Part shown: piece by piece, positions 26,079 to 35,034 of the stretch | How positions within the stretch are numbered: position 1 is the stretch's first letter | How the letters are laid out: the number at the start of each line of letters is the position of its first letter | Source of the DNA: JBOICV01 sp050740255 | GTDB lineage: Bacteria; Pseudomonadota; Gammaproteobacteria; Nevskiales; JBOICV01 | DNA length: 60,526 bases | Direction of reading: 5' to 3' | Assembly: GCA_050740255.1 (NCBI GenBank) | Contig: JBOICV010000117.1 | Span: forward strand, 1 to 60,526 | Notes under the pieces: model-generated | Database searches by the model: none | What the model was told of the DNA's origin: nothing | What the model saw: the letters and a program-made list of their open reading frames with translations, nothing else | Program-made: the position numbers and the translations under genes

Positions 26079-27443
26079 TCAAGCCGCGGCTTCCAGCTCG
26101 CCGAGTCCCTCCTCAAGATACTCCAGCAGGTGCTGGATGTGCGGCAGCGCGCGCCGGCAGGCGGTGATGCCGAACTCCATCTTGTCGGCGTAACTGTTGA
26201 GCGTGATGTTGATCGCCTGGCCGTCGGCGACGATGGACACCGGATAGGAACCGTCCATGCGCGCGCCGTTCCAATACAGCGGCTTCTTCGGCCCCGGCAC
26301 GTTGGAGATGGTCAGATTGTAGGCCTGGAATTGCGGCGCCAAACCCGTCGCCACGCTGATATTGGACGGCATGGTCAAGGTCCCGGCGTAACTCAGGATC
26401 TGCGCCGGCGTCATCTTCGCGTAGCGCTCCTTGGACGCCTGCACCGAGCGTTGGATCGCCTGCAAGCGCTCGAGCGGATCGCTCAACTGCGTGCCGAGGC
26501 GGGCCAGCAGCATCGCCACCTGATTGCCGGTGGCGCCGTCGTCGCGGCGCATGGAGATCGGAACCATCGCCACCAAAGATTGGTCCGGCAGCGCGTCGAG
26601 CTCGAGCAGGTATTTGCGCAGCGCGGATGCGCACATCGCCAGCACCACGTCGTTGACCGTGGCCGCGCGCAACTTGCCCACGGCGCGGATCCGATCCAGC
26701 GAATACGACTGCGCGGCGAAGCGGCGCGAGGCGCTGATGCGCTGGTTGAGGATGCAGCGCGGCGCGAGGAAACTGGACGCGAGTTCGCCACTGGAGCGGG
26801 CTTCCCGCACGGTGCGGTAAAGCTCGCGCGCAACATAGGGCAGGCCGGTGATCTGCTCGCGCGCCGTTTGCACCAGCCGCGCCAGCGCAGCGGCGGGACC
26901 CGGCGTCTCCGCGCTCGCATCGGCTGGCAGTGGTTTGGCCCAGATCGGCGGCAACTGGCGAGCATGCGGGTTCTCGGACATGCTTTTCATCAGCAAGCCC
27001 ATCGCCGCCACGCCGTCCACCAGCGCGTGATGGATCTTGACGTAGACCGCGACCCGCCCATTCTCGACGCCATCAATGATGTAGTACTCCCATAGCGGGC
27101 GCGCGCGATCCAGGTGATTGCTGTGCAGTTGCGACACCAGCGCCAGCAGTTCGCGGATGCGCCCGGGCCGCGCCAGCGCCAGCACCCGCACGTGCGCCTC
27201 GATGTCGAAATCCGCGTCCTCGGTCCAGAACCACGCGCCCAAGCGCCGCACCAATCGGTGGTTGAACGGCGCCACCGCCTTGGCCGGGTTACGGATGCGC
27301 TCCGCGATCTTCTGCACGAAGTCCGCCGGCGCGTCCGGCGGCGGCGTAATCAACTGCAGGCCGCCGACATGCATCGGCTGGTTGCGCCGCTCCGCAAAGA
27401 GAAACGTCAGGTCCATCGGGCTCAAGGGTTTCATCAGTCCCAC
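26079..27443 (-). CDS. Wax ester synthase / diacylglycerol acyltransferase (second copy)
   Basis: A 454-residue WS/DGAT. The catalytic motif is HHALVDG at 138-144. Other family blocks are PLWEYYIIDG (116-125), VNDVVLAMCASALRKYLL and the C-terminal LTISNVPGPKKPLYWNGARM with QAINITLNSYADKMEFGI. It is clearly diverged from the copy at 20320, so the two are old paralogues, possibly differing in acceptor or acyl length. It is divergent from the SDR gene at 27565 across about 120 bp. An ATG at codon 4 is an equal start candidate. Confidence 0.93.
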   Translation of the reverse strand: MGLMKPLSPMDLTFLFAERRNQPMHVGGLQLITPPPDAPADFVQKIAERIRNPAKAVAPFNHRLVRRLGAWFWTEDADFDIEAHVRVLALARPGRIRELLALVSQLHSNHLDRARPLWEYYIIDGVENGRVAVYVKIHHALVDGVAAMGLLMKSMSENPHARQLPPIWAKPLPADASAETPGPAAALARLVQTAREQITGLPYVARELYRTVREARSSGELASSFLAPRCILNQRISASRRFAAQSYSLDRIRAVGKLRAATVNDVVLAMCASALRKYLLELDALPDQSLVAMVPISMRRDDGATGNQVAMLLARLGTQLSDPLERLQAIQRSVQASKERYAKMTPAQILSYAGTLTMPSNISVATGLAPQFQAYNLTISNVPGPKKPLYWNGARMDGSYPVSIVADGQAINITLNSYADKMEFGITACRRALPHIQHLLEYLEEGLGELEAAA

Positions 27444-27564
27444 TCCAGGGTTTGCACAGGCCGCGGTTCAATCATGTGATTTGCATAGTCCCGCAAGCCC
27501 GGAAGACGGGTTATCAGAACTCCGTGGCACAATAACGGACTTCTACTCTATAGGAGCGGTGACC

Positions 27565-28374
27565 ATGTCCCAAACGATACTCATCACCGGTGCATCCACC
27601 GGCATCGGCAAGGCGACCGCGGAGCTGTTCTTCGAGCGCGGCTGGAACGTCGTTGCCACCATGCGCACACCCAAGCCCGAACGCAACGATCCGCGCTGGC
27701 ATAGCGCCCGGCTCGACGTGACCGACGCTGCCTCAATTGACGCGGCGATCAAGGACGCGGCCCAGCGCTACGGCCGGATTGATGCCTTCGTCAACAACGC
27801 CGGCTACGCCCTGTCAGGCACTTTCGAGTCTGCCGATGAGGCGCAGGTGCGGAAACAGTTCGAGACCAATGTGTTCGGCCTGATGCGCTGCGTGAAAGCG
27901 ATCCTGCCGCACTTCCGCACCAACGGCAGCGGCACCCTGATCAACGTCGCTTCCGTCGGCGGGCGCACCACCTTTCCCTTCTACAGCGTGTATCACGCCA
28001 CCAAGTGGGCGGTGGACGGCTTTTCCGAATCGCTGCAGTTCGAGCTTAAGCCGCTCAACATCAAGGTCAAGATCGTCGAGCCCGGCGCGATCAAGACGGA
28101 TTTCTACGACCGTTCCGCGGATTTCGTCCACGACCGCTCGCTCACGGCCTATAACGGCATCGTGGATAAGGCGGTGCCGAAGATGAACAAGGCCGGCGCC
28201 AAGGGCGCGCCGCCGTCCTTGGTCGCGGAAACCATCTGGAAGGCCGCGACCGATGGTTCCTGGCGCTTGCGCTATGTCTCCGGCATGGACGCGAAGAGTC
28301 TGCTGACTCTGCGCCGGTACTTCCTGACCGATGGCATGTACCAGTCAATGGTCGCCGGCCAGCTTTTCAAGTAG
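27565..28374 (+). CDS. Short-chain dehydrogenase/reductase (SDR)
   Basis: A 269-residue classical SDR. The ATG at 27565 follows AGGAG at 27552-27556; the frame is open further upstream, but only opposite the WS/DGAT gene. Motifs are TGASTGIG (8-15, NAD(P) binding), NNAG (77-80), Ser130 and YHATK (Tyr143, Lys147). Family members oxidise or reduce alcohol and carbonyl groups; the C-terminal region resembles the oxidoreductases near lipid genes. A role in fatty aldehyde or alcohol interconversion would fit the divergent WS/DGAT but is inference. Confidence 0.88.
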   Translation: MSQTILITGASTGIGKATAELFFERGWNVVATMRTPKPERNDPRWHSARLDVTDAASIDAAIKDAAQRYGRIDAFVNNAGYALSGTFESADEAQVRKQFETNVFGLMRCVKAILPHFRTNGSGTLINVASVGGRTTFPFYSVYHATKWAVDGFSESLQFELKPLNIKVKIVEPGAIKTDFYDRSADFVHDRSLTAYNGIVDKAVPKMNKAGAKGAPPSLVAETIWKAATDGSWRLRYVSGMDAKSLLTLRRYFLTDGMYQSMVAGQLFK

Positions 28375-28416
28375 GGGAAATTTCGCGCGCCGGTTGCGAG
28401 GCCATCGGTCGCATCG

Positions 28417-29514
28417 GTGAAAAGAGTTCTCATCGCGCTGATTGCTCTGGCTGGATTGCTCGGGATGTCCGTCTTTCTGGTCTTCAGAACGCCAACGTTC
28501 GGCGGCGCCTTCGAAGGAGCACGGCTGGAGCGCATGCGCCAGTCGCCGCAATACCACGATGGGCGCTTCGACAACTCGCCGCGCTCGCCCGGCGGCCTCA
28601 AGCTGATCGAGAACATCCGCAAGTACTCCCAGGGCCAGATCCGCGAACCGCAGTTCGAGATTCCTGTGATCCCGGTGTCGCCGGACGTCCTGCAGCAGCC
28701 GGTGCAGCCAGGGCTGCGCGCCTGGTGGTTCGGGCACTCCAGCGTCCTGATCGAGATGGACGGCGTGCGGATCATGACGGACCCCGTGCTGTCCGAGCGT
28801 GCGTCGCCGTTTCAGTTCGCCGGCCCGCGCAGATTCCATCCGCTGCCACTGGCGCTGGAGCAACTGGCCAACATAGACGCCGTAGTGATCTCCCACGATC
28901 ACTTCGATCATCTGGACATGGACACGATCCGGCATCTGGCGCGGGGCGGTACACAGTTCCACGTCGGCCTCGGGATTGGCGCTCACCTGGAGCGCTGGAA
29001 CGTGCCCGCCAGCCAGATCGTTGAGATGGAATGGTGGGAACAAGTGCAGGTCAAGGGCGTCCGCATCCACTGCACGCCGGCGCGCCACTACTCGGGCCGC
29101 AAGAGCATGGACAACTCCACGCTGTGGTCTTCGTGGATGCTGCAAGGCCCGCGGCATTCGGTGTACTACAGCGGCGACACCGGCTATGCGCCGCACTTCC
29201 GTGAGATCCGGCAACGGCTCGGTGCGGCCGATCTGTCGCTGATGAAAGTGGGCGCCTACGGCGAACCCTGGCTCGACATCCACATGGATCCCGAATCGGC
29301 CGTGCAGGCGCATCTCGATCTGGGCGCCGCCACGCTGCTGCCGCTGCACTGGGCCACGTTCAACCTCGCCTACCACGCGTGGGACGAGCCGATCCTGCGC
29401 ACGCTGGCGGCGGCTTCGGCCAAGGGTGTCCGCGTCATCACCCCACGAGTCGGCGAGCGTTTCGAGTGGGGACAGCCCTTCGAAAGCACTGACTGGTTTC
29501 AGTCTGGACGTTAG
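28417..29514 (+). CDS. Metallo-beta-lactamase fold hydrolase (RomA / NAPE-PLD-like)
   Basis: A 365-residue protein starting at GTG 28417. One N-terminal hydrophobic helix (about 5-22) suggests membrane anchoring. It has WWFGHSSVLIEMDG, the zinc motif SHDHFDHLD, VYYSGDTGY and a late PLHWATFNLAYH. This layout matches the RomA/NAPE-PLD-like branch, whose eukaryotic members release N-acylethanolamines from phospholipid. Phosphodiester hydrolysis at the membrane is the likely chemistry. It lies about 40 bp after the SDR gene and overlaps the convergent CocE gene by 4 bp at the stop. Confidence 0.85.
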   Translation: MKRVLIALIALAGLLGMSVFLVFRTPTFGGAFEGARLERMRQSPQYHDGRFDNSPRSPGGLKLIENIRKYSQGQIREPQFEIPVIPVSPDVLQQPVQPGLRAWWFGHSSVLIEMDGVRIMTDPVLSERASPFQFAGPRRFHPLPLALEQLANIDAVVISHDHFDHLDMDTIRHLARGGTQFHVGLGIGAHLERWNVPASQIVEMEWWEQVQVKGVRIHCTPARHYSGRKSMDNSTLWSSWMLQGPRHSVYYSGDTGYAPHFREIRQRLGAADLSLMKVGAYGEPWLDIHMDPESAVQAHLDLGAATLLPLHWATFNLAYHAWDEPILRTLAAASAKGVRVITPRVGERFEWGQPFESTDWFQSGR

Positions 29515-31436
29515 TCGAATGCCTGCGTGAGGTTGCTCGCGCACCGCTCAGGCGGCGCGAGATCGCCAACCAGCGGGACGCCGTCCTGGCAACGCCCCGG
29601 AATCACCGGCAGCAGCAGACTGGAGGGATATTGGCTTCCGTGGAAAATCGTCAGCGTGCCGAGGCCGCCCGTGAGCACCGAGTCAACGAGTCCCGAGAGG
29701 GCAGGGAAAAGGTCGAGCCGGATGCGGTGGCCGGCCTGGAAGACGTTGGAGATCGGCGTGATCTCGATCAGATACTCCACCACCTCTCCCGCGGGCACCG
29801 GTTCCTTAGTTTCGAAGGGATACCACGGCCGGATGATGTCGCCGGCGGCATTGCGGCGCGACGCGCTCTCGTCCACCCGCCGCAGACTGGCGCGCTGAAA
29901 GCCGTCGGAGATCCATTCGCTGCGACCGTCCGGCCACACGTCGGTGAGATTGACCACCCAGTCGAAGTCCGCTGCGCTGGATGAAGCGTAGAGCCGCAGC
30001 ACGATTGGGCCGGTGACTTCCAGGTTCTGTGATAGCGGGGCCGAGCTGTAGCTGAGCGCCAGAAGTTCGACGACGCGCATATCGCTGAGTGGCGCCACGG
30101 CCTGCGGCGCACCAATTCCCTCGTGGCCGTAGCCGGCAGCAGATAACGCCGTGCGAAAACTGGCGTGAAGCGAGAGAGTCGAAGCCATTAGCGCCATGTC
30201 TGATCTACTCGCCGTGGCCGGTGCGAGCGCCAGCGCGCCGTCGTTGAGCGATAGCGCTGATCCTGCGCGTCCGGCGTCGAGATAGAGCCGCGCCCATTGG
30301 GTGTCGGGCAGCGGCCAAGCGTCCTCGCCCCGCACCAGAACCTGGCCGGTAATAAACCCTGACACGGAGCCCAGCGTCGTCACCAACTGCACCGGCGGTT
30401 CGTTCTCGATGCCGCTGTTCTCGTTGAAGCCATAGCGCAGGACGAAGCGGTCCAGCGGTTTGATCAGCAGCTCGGCGGCGCGCGCCGCCCTGAGCAGCGA
30501 GGTTTCGGCGGTATGGCCCCAGCCTAGCGTCAGCCGCGCTCCGGGTGTGCGCTCGTAGGCGAGATAGGACGAGGACGGCAGGATATCGAATACATCGGTG
30601 CCGTAGAACACCGGCACCGTGACCTGCGGCAGCGCGCCCAGCCCGCTGCGCGCCTGCCACCACGCGTCGTAGACGTCGCGAGTCTTGAACTGCAACAACA
30701 CATCAGCGATCGCCGCTAGTTGTGCCGGTGGCGATGGATTGCTTACCAGGCCAAGTCGCAGTCGGGCCGGAAGTCCCTGCACGTAACCGGCCGTGAGTAC
30801 GCTTTCATAGACGTCGGACACGGCGTTGTCCAGGCCACCGGGGCGGAAACAGCCGCGGTAGGTGTCGAAGCAGGTGGAGCGCGCAAACACCGCCTTGACG
30901 TGCGGGTCGGATAGCGTGAAAACATCCTCGAAGCCGGTACCGGAATGGCCCATCACCACGATGGAGCCGTTGCTCCAGGCTTGCTGCGCCGCCCAGGATA
31001 CGACCGCGCGGATGTCCTGCTGCGTACGCGGCCCGAGGTGCTCGAATGCTCCCTCCGAAGAGCCTGTGCCACGCATGCTCACGTCCACTAAAGTCATGCG
31101 GTTGGCGACTTCCGGGGACAGGAATTGATCCTGGTTGGCGTAGTTGTGGACAGTGTCGGTCGGGCAGGCGTTGTTGCGGTATGGCGTGAGGAATAGCCGC
31201 ACCGGACGCGGGCCGTCCGGCGCCACGCGCGACGCCCAGGCGTACAGACGTACGCCGTCGTCCATTTCAATCAGTGTCTCTTCGCAGATACGTTCGGTGC
31301 TGGGAGCAGTCGGATCAGCCGGGTCAGGCGCGGCGACCGTGACCGTTGAGCCGCTGTTGCCGCAGCCCGCCAGCAGCACGCACCACACGCCAAGCAGCGC
31401 CGTTCGGCAAGCGCAAGCTACTCCGTCGTCTTTCAA
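29511..31436 (-). CDS. CocE/NonD family hydrolase, lipoprotein
   Basis: A 641-residue lipoprotein (lipobox LAGC, Cys25). The alpha/beta-hydrolase domain has DVSMRGTGSSEGAFE and the nucleophile GHSGTG (Ser165). The C-terminal half is the jelly-roll PepX-C-like domain (VLRLYASSSAADFDWVVNLT, IRLDLFPALSGL). The CocE/NonD family includes cocaine esterase and acyl-peptide/ester hydrolases. It should act in the periplasm or outside. It is on the minus strand, opposite to the second CocE gene at 33051, and may be an independent unit. Confidence 0.85.
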   Translation of the reverse strand: MKDDGVACACRTALLGVWCVLLAGCGNSGSTVTVAAPDPADPTAPSTERICEETLIEMDDGVRLYAWASRVAPDGPRPVRLFLTPYRNNACPTDTVHNYANQDQFLSPEVANRMTLVDVSMRGTGSSEGAFEHLGPRTQQDIRAVVSWAAQQAWSNGSIVVMGHSGTGFEDVFTLSDPHVKAVFARSTCFDTYRGCFRPGGLDNAVSDVYESVLTAGYVQGLPARLRLGLVSNPSPPAQLAAIADVLLQFKTRDVYDAWWQARSGLGALPQVTVPVFYGTDVFDILPSSSYLAYERTPGARLTLGWGHTAETSLLRAARAAELLIKPLDRFVLRYGFNENSGIENEPPVQLVTTLGSVSGFITGQVLVRGEDAWPLPDTQWARLYLDAGRAGSALSLNDGALALAPATASRSDMALMASTLSLHASFRTALSAAGYGHEGIGAPQAVAPLSDMRVVELLALSYSSAPLSQNLEVTGPIVLRLYASSSAADFDWVVNLTDVWPDGRSEWISDGFQRASLRRVDESASRRNAAGDIIRPWYPFETKEPVPAGEVVEYLIEITPISNVFQAGHRIRLDLFPALSGLVDSVLTGGLGTLTIFHGSQYPSSLLLPVIPGRCQDGVPLVGDLAPPERCASNLTQAFD

Positions 31437-31519
31437 GCCGGCACCTGGTTGCAGTCAGAGCCCGGGCACCAGCCTATCAAAGCGGCAGTCGCGCTGCGGG
31501 CAGCGGCGGGATTGCGCCG

Positions 31520-32272
31520 CTAACCCGCCATCCTGGCGATCGTCGCTGTCGGCAGGACTCGTACCAGCCGCGAGATCAGATTCCACGGGAATACCGGTAC
31601 GGTGGCTTCCTGTACGCCGCGCTCGATCAAGTCGGCAATGATGCGTGCGCCTTTGTCCACACTGACCAGGAACGGCCGGTTTTTTATCATCTGGTTGATC
31701 GGCGTGTCGATGTAACCTGGATACAGGGTCGTGACCTTGATCGGCGTGCCATGCAGTTCGGCCCGCACGGCGTCAGCGTAGACGGCAATGGCTGCCTTCG
31801 ACGCGGAGTATGCCGCGGACGTCGGCAAGCCCCGAAACGCGGCGACCGAGGAGATGGCGACGAGCTGGCCGTAGCCTTGACGCTTGCACAGCGCCACCGC
31901 GGCGTCGAGCGTGGCCATCGCGCCGAGGACGTTGGTCTCAATCGTCTGGCGATCCTGCTCGAAGCCGCCATCCCCTACGCGCCGGCCGCTGCCCACGCCG
32001 GCGTTGGCAATCACGAGGCTGATGCCGCCGAGGGTTTTCGCCGCTGCTTCGACCGCCGCTGGCACGTCGCCGTAGCGCGTAACGTCGAGCGCAAACAACT
32101 CTACGCGGCGCTCCGGATATCGGCGCGCGATCTCGTCTTTGAGCTGGACCAGCGTTTCGCGGCGCCGCGCGGCCAGCGCGAGGTCATAGCCGCGGGCGGC
32201 CAACTCCAGCGCCAGCGCGTGCCCTATACCGGAACTTGCCCCGGTGATAAAGGCAGCTTTCGTGGGATTCAT
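31520..32272 (-). CDS. Short-chain dehydrogenase/reductase (SDR)
   Basis: A 250-residue classical SDR with TGASSGIG (10-17), NAG (90-92), the catalytic Ser in AISSVAAF (141/142) and YSASK (Tyr155, Lys159). The C-terminal half carries PGYIDTPIN, typical of family members that act on lipid-like ketones or alcohols. It lies 19 bp downstream of the TetR gene on the same strand, so it is probably autoregulated with it. Substrate unknown. Confidence 0.88.
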   Translation of the reverse strand: MNPTKAAFITGASSGIGHALALELAARGYDLALAARRRETLVQLKDEIARRYPERRVELFALDVTRYGDVPAAVEAAAKTLGGISLVIANAGVGSGRRVGDGGFEQDRQTIETNVLGAMATLDAAVALCKRQGYGQLVAISSVAAFRGLPTSAAYSASKAAIAVYADAVRAELHGTPIKVTTLYPGYIDTPINQMIKNRPFLVSVDKGARIIADLIERGVQEATVPVFPWNLISRLVRVLPTATIARMAG

Positions 32273-32291
32273 ATCTAACTCCTTTTTTCGA

Positions 32292-32945
32292 TTATCCGCC
32301 GATCGCCGCTACGGCGATCACGGCGATCGGGGCGGCGAGTGCCGGCAGATGCTTGGCGCCGCGCGAACGCAGGCACTCGCGCACCAACTCCTCGATCCCG
32401 CCCACCAGCGCGCGCAGGCGCAACTCGCCATGCTCGCTGGTCGCGGGCTTGGTCAAGCGCGCGCTCTGCTGTAATCGCCGCCACTGCGTGACCCAGTGCT
32501 GCATGATCTGCGCGTGACGCTCCAGCGCTTTACTGCCCGCGGCGAACACCTCGATGCTGTAGGTCCACGCCGCCTCCGGGCGTTCCGCCAGCGCCTCGAG
32601 ATAAGCCTGCACGCTGCGCTTGGCGCGCGCGCGCCAGTCGCCCTCCGGCAGGTCTTGCAAGGCATCGCGGATCCGCAGTAACAGGAACTCCCGGCCATCA
32701 TCGTAAGCGGCAAGAAAGCAGGCCTCCTTATCCGGGAACATCTCGTAAAAAGTCTTGCGCGACACCCAGGCCCGTTCGACCACGTCGGCCACGGTGGTGG
32801 CCGCGAAACCTTTCTCGGCGACCGTCTGCGCCATCGCCGCCAGCAGGCGCGCGCGCTGCGAGCTGGCCACCGCTTGTCGAGTCAGCGGATGGCGGCCTTT
32901 CGGCAGCCTTTGTCTGGCGCGCAACGCGGCCCTGCTTGCAATCAT
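32292..32945 (-). CDS. TetR family transcriptional regulator
   Basis: A 217-residue regulator. The HTH (about 30-76) reads LLAAMAQTVAEKGFAATTVA then RAWVSRKTFYEMFPDKEACF. The C-terminal ligand domain has no clear ligand hint. It is divergent from the CocE gene at 33051, and a perfect 32-bp palindrome lies between them, the obvious operator. It probably represses itself with the SDR gene and the divergent CocE gene. Confidence 0.9.
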   Translation of the reverse strand: MIASRAALRARQRLPKGRHPLTRQAVASSQRARLLAAMAQTVAEKGFAATTVADVVERAWVSRKTFYEMFPDKEACFLAAYDDGREFLLLRIRDALQDLPEGDWRARAKRSVQAYLEALAERPEAAWTYSIEVFAAGSKALERHAQIMQHWVTQWRRLQQSARLTKPATSEHGELRLRALVGGIEELVRECLRSRGAKHLPALAAPIAVIAVAAIGG

Positions 32946-32964
32946 GATCAGTAAATAATAGCAT

Positions 32965-32996
32965 ATCTAATAGAAACATCAATGTTTCTATTAGAT
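32965..32996. promoter_or_regulatory. Perfect 32-bp inverted repeat, probable TetR operator
   Basis: Left arm ATCTAATAGAAACAT (32965-32979), spacer CA, right arm ATGTTTCTATTAGAT (32982-32996), with no mismatch. It starts 20 bp upstream of the TetR start and ends 54 bp before the CocE start, so one bound dimer pair could block both promoters. The ATG inside the right arm (32982) is therefore not a likely start codon. Confidence 0.8.
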
Positions 32997-33050
32997 CACG
33001 CCCACGGTCCGATGTCCGGACCCAGAGTAGGGCAGAGCAGCGAGGAGAAA

Positions 33051-35012
33051 ATGCGCAATCTTGTTGAATCCGGCCGGATGCAGGTGAGGCTGCCCGTTCG
33101 CCTGCTGAGCGCGCTGCTTATGACCGCCATTGCTGCCGGCTGCGGCTCCGGCGGTTCATCTGAGACGGGTAGCGGTGCCGGCCCGCCCGCTGCGCCGTCA
33201 GGTGCATATCCCACCGCGCTACCTGAGCAAAACACCGTCACCAAAACCGAAGTCGTCATCCCGATGGACGATGGCGTGAAGCTGGTCGCCAGCGAGTTCA
33301 TGCCGGATGTGCCCGAGAAGGTGCCGACCGTTGTTTCGTTTTATCCCTATGGCCGCAACGCCGACGTGGCTGGCGATCATTTCTCGTTCCCCGCGGAATT
33401 CGGCTACGGCAAGCTCACCGTGGATGTGCGCGGCACCGGCGCCAGCGAGGGCGCGTGGACCATCTACGGCGAGCGCGAACTGCAGGACTATGTCGAAGTG
33501 ATTCGCTGGGCCGTGACCCGGCCTTATAACAACGGCAGCGTCGTGCTCATGGGCGTCAGCTCCGGTGCGATCTCGGCGCTGCTGGCGGCGCAGCAGCCGG
33601 GCATCGAAGCGGTCAAGGCGGTGTTTGCGCGCACCTCGAATGCCGACACCTTCCGCGACCTCACCACCTCCGGCGGCGAGGGCAATCCCGTGTTCCTTGC
33701 CGCATGGTCGCTGGGTCTGATCGGCGGGCCCTCGTTTTATCAGCCGGTGCTGTCCGGCCAATACAGCGGTCCGCAAGTCGTGCTGAACGCCGAGAGCCAG
33801 CATCTGCTCGGCACCGGGCCCTACCTTGTGGGCGGCAACATCGGCCCGCAGTTCGGCAGTTATCAGGGCATGCTGCCCGCGCAGGTACAGACAATTCCGG
33901 ATGGGGCTTACGACAGTCCCTGGTATCGCGAACGTTCGCCGCTGACCCATATCGATCGGATCAAGGTGCCGACCATGCTGCTCGGCGCCAACTTCGATCT
34001 GTTCCAGCGCGCGCAGCCCTTGCTCTACGCCGCGCTGCCTTTGCCGTCCACGCAGAAAAAGCTGGTGATGGTAGGCGGCTGGCATTTCTTCGGCCCGAAC
34101 TGGTTGTCCAGCGACGACGGCACGCGGCTGGTGAAAGACGATCGCGGCAATATTCTGCCCAGTGACAAAGTTCTGCGACTGGCCTGGTTCGACCGCTGGG
34201 CCAAGGGCATCCAGAACAACATCGAGAGCCTGCCCACCGTCGAGCAGTCCTACTTCGGCGAAGGCTACCGGGCGCAGGCGACGCCGCTGCCGCCGCGGCG
34301 CGCCGTGCATTACCGTCTGGGCGGCGGCGGCGAGCTGACGTCCGCGCAGCCGGCCGGCAGCGGGCAGGGGCAAATGCCATTCCAGTTTATTTCCGGGGTC
34401 TGCTCGCAAAATCCGGTGCAGAACATCGGCGGCCAGTTTTTACCCGACGGCGAAGACATTCAGACGCCTTGCACCACCGACAACCGCGTCAATGAGCTGG
34501 ACGGGCTCGCGTTCACCACGGCGCCAGTGGAGCGCGCGACCACCTTCGCCGGTCCCGCCAACCTGCGGCTGTGGGTCAGTTCCACCCGGCCCGACACCAA
34601 TGTGGTCGGCTTCGTTACCGATGTTGCGCCGGATGGAACGTCGCGCCAGATCAGTTATGGCGCGCTGGTCGGCTCGCACCGCAAGCTCATCGAGGCGCCT
34701 TGCACGACGGCCGTTGTGATGGACTGTTCGGTGTATCTGGACGGCGAGCTGATCCAGCCCTGGCATCCCTACACCCGCGCGGCGCAGGAGGACATGGCGG
34801 CAGGCGAGATTTATCGGTTCGACATCGAGATCCTTCCCCTATTTGTCGTACTTCAGCCGGGCCACAGTCTGCGCCTCACGCTCAAGACCAGTGATTTTCC
34901 CAAGGCCATGCCGTCGTTCTCGACGCTGGCGAACGCAGTGGGCGGCGTGACCACGGTGTATTACGACCCGGAGCACCCGGCCGCGTTGATTGTCGGCCAG
35001 GTCATCGAATAA
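33051..35012 (+). CDS. CocE/NonD family hydrolase, lipoprotein
   Basis: A 653-residue lipoprotein. The ATG at 33051 has GAGGAGA upstream and gives a signal peptide with lipobox AAGC (Cys31); the upstream ATG at 32982 lies inside the operator palindrome. The hydrolase domain has DVRGTGASEGAW and the nucleophile GVSSG (Ser170). The C-terminal jelly roll has LRLWVSSTRPDTNVVGFV and LRLTLKTSDFPK. It is a paralogue of the protein at 29511. It heads a plus-strand operon of exported hydrolases (GDPD-like, CalB-like lipase, alpha/beta hydrolase). Confidence 0.86.
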   Translation: MRNLVESGRMQVRLPVRLLSALLMTAIAAGCGSGGSSETGSGAGPPAAPSGAYPTALPEQNTVTKTEVVIPMDDGVKLVASEFMPDVPEKVPTVVSFYPYGRNADVAGDHFSFPAEFGYGKLTVDVRGTGASEGAWTIYGERELQDYVEVIRWAVTRPYNNGSVVLMGVSSGAISALLAAQQPGIEAVKAVFARTSNADTFRDLTTSGGEGNPVFLAAWSLGLIGGPSFYQPVLSGQYSGPQVVLNAESQHLLGTGPYLVGGNIGPQFGSYQGMLPAQVQTIPDGAYDSPWYRERSPLTHIDRIKVPTMLLGANFDLFQRAQPLLYAALPLPSTQKKLVMVGGWHFFGPNWLSSDDGTRLVKDDRGNILPSDKVLRLAWFDRWAKGIQNNIESLPTVEQSYFGEGYRAQATPLPPRRAVHYRLGGGGELTSAQPAGSGQGQMPFQFISGVCSQNPVQNIGGQFLPDGEDIQTPCTTDNRVNELDGLAFTTAPVERATTFAGPANLRLWVSSTRPDTNVVGFVTDVAPDGTSRQISYGALVGSHRKLIEAPCTTAVVMDCSVYLDGELIQPWHPYTRAAQEDMAAGEIYRFDIEILPLFVVLQPGHSLRLTLKTSDFPKAMPSFSTLANAVGGVTTVYYDPEHPAALIVGQVIE

Positions 35013-35034
35013 GGGAGTAGGGGGGCGCAAGCCT

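Noticed and set aside
25839..27095. Plus-strand frame of 418 codons
   Set aside because: It covers the antisense of the second WS/DGAT gene and part of the membrane protein, with no family motif or ribosome site.
32982..33050. Upstream ATG at 32982 as start of the CocE gene
   Set aside because: It lies in the right arm of the operator palindrome and has no ribosome site; the ATG at 33051 has GAGGAGA and gives a proper lipoprotein signal.
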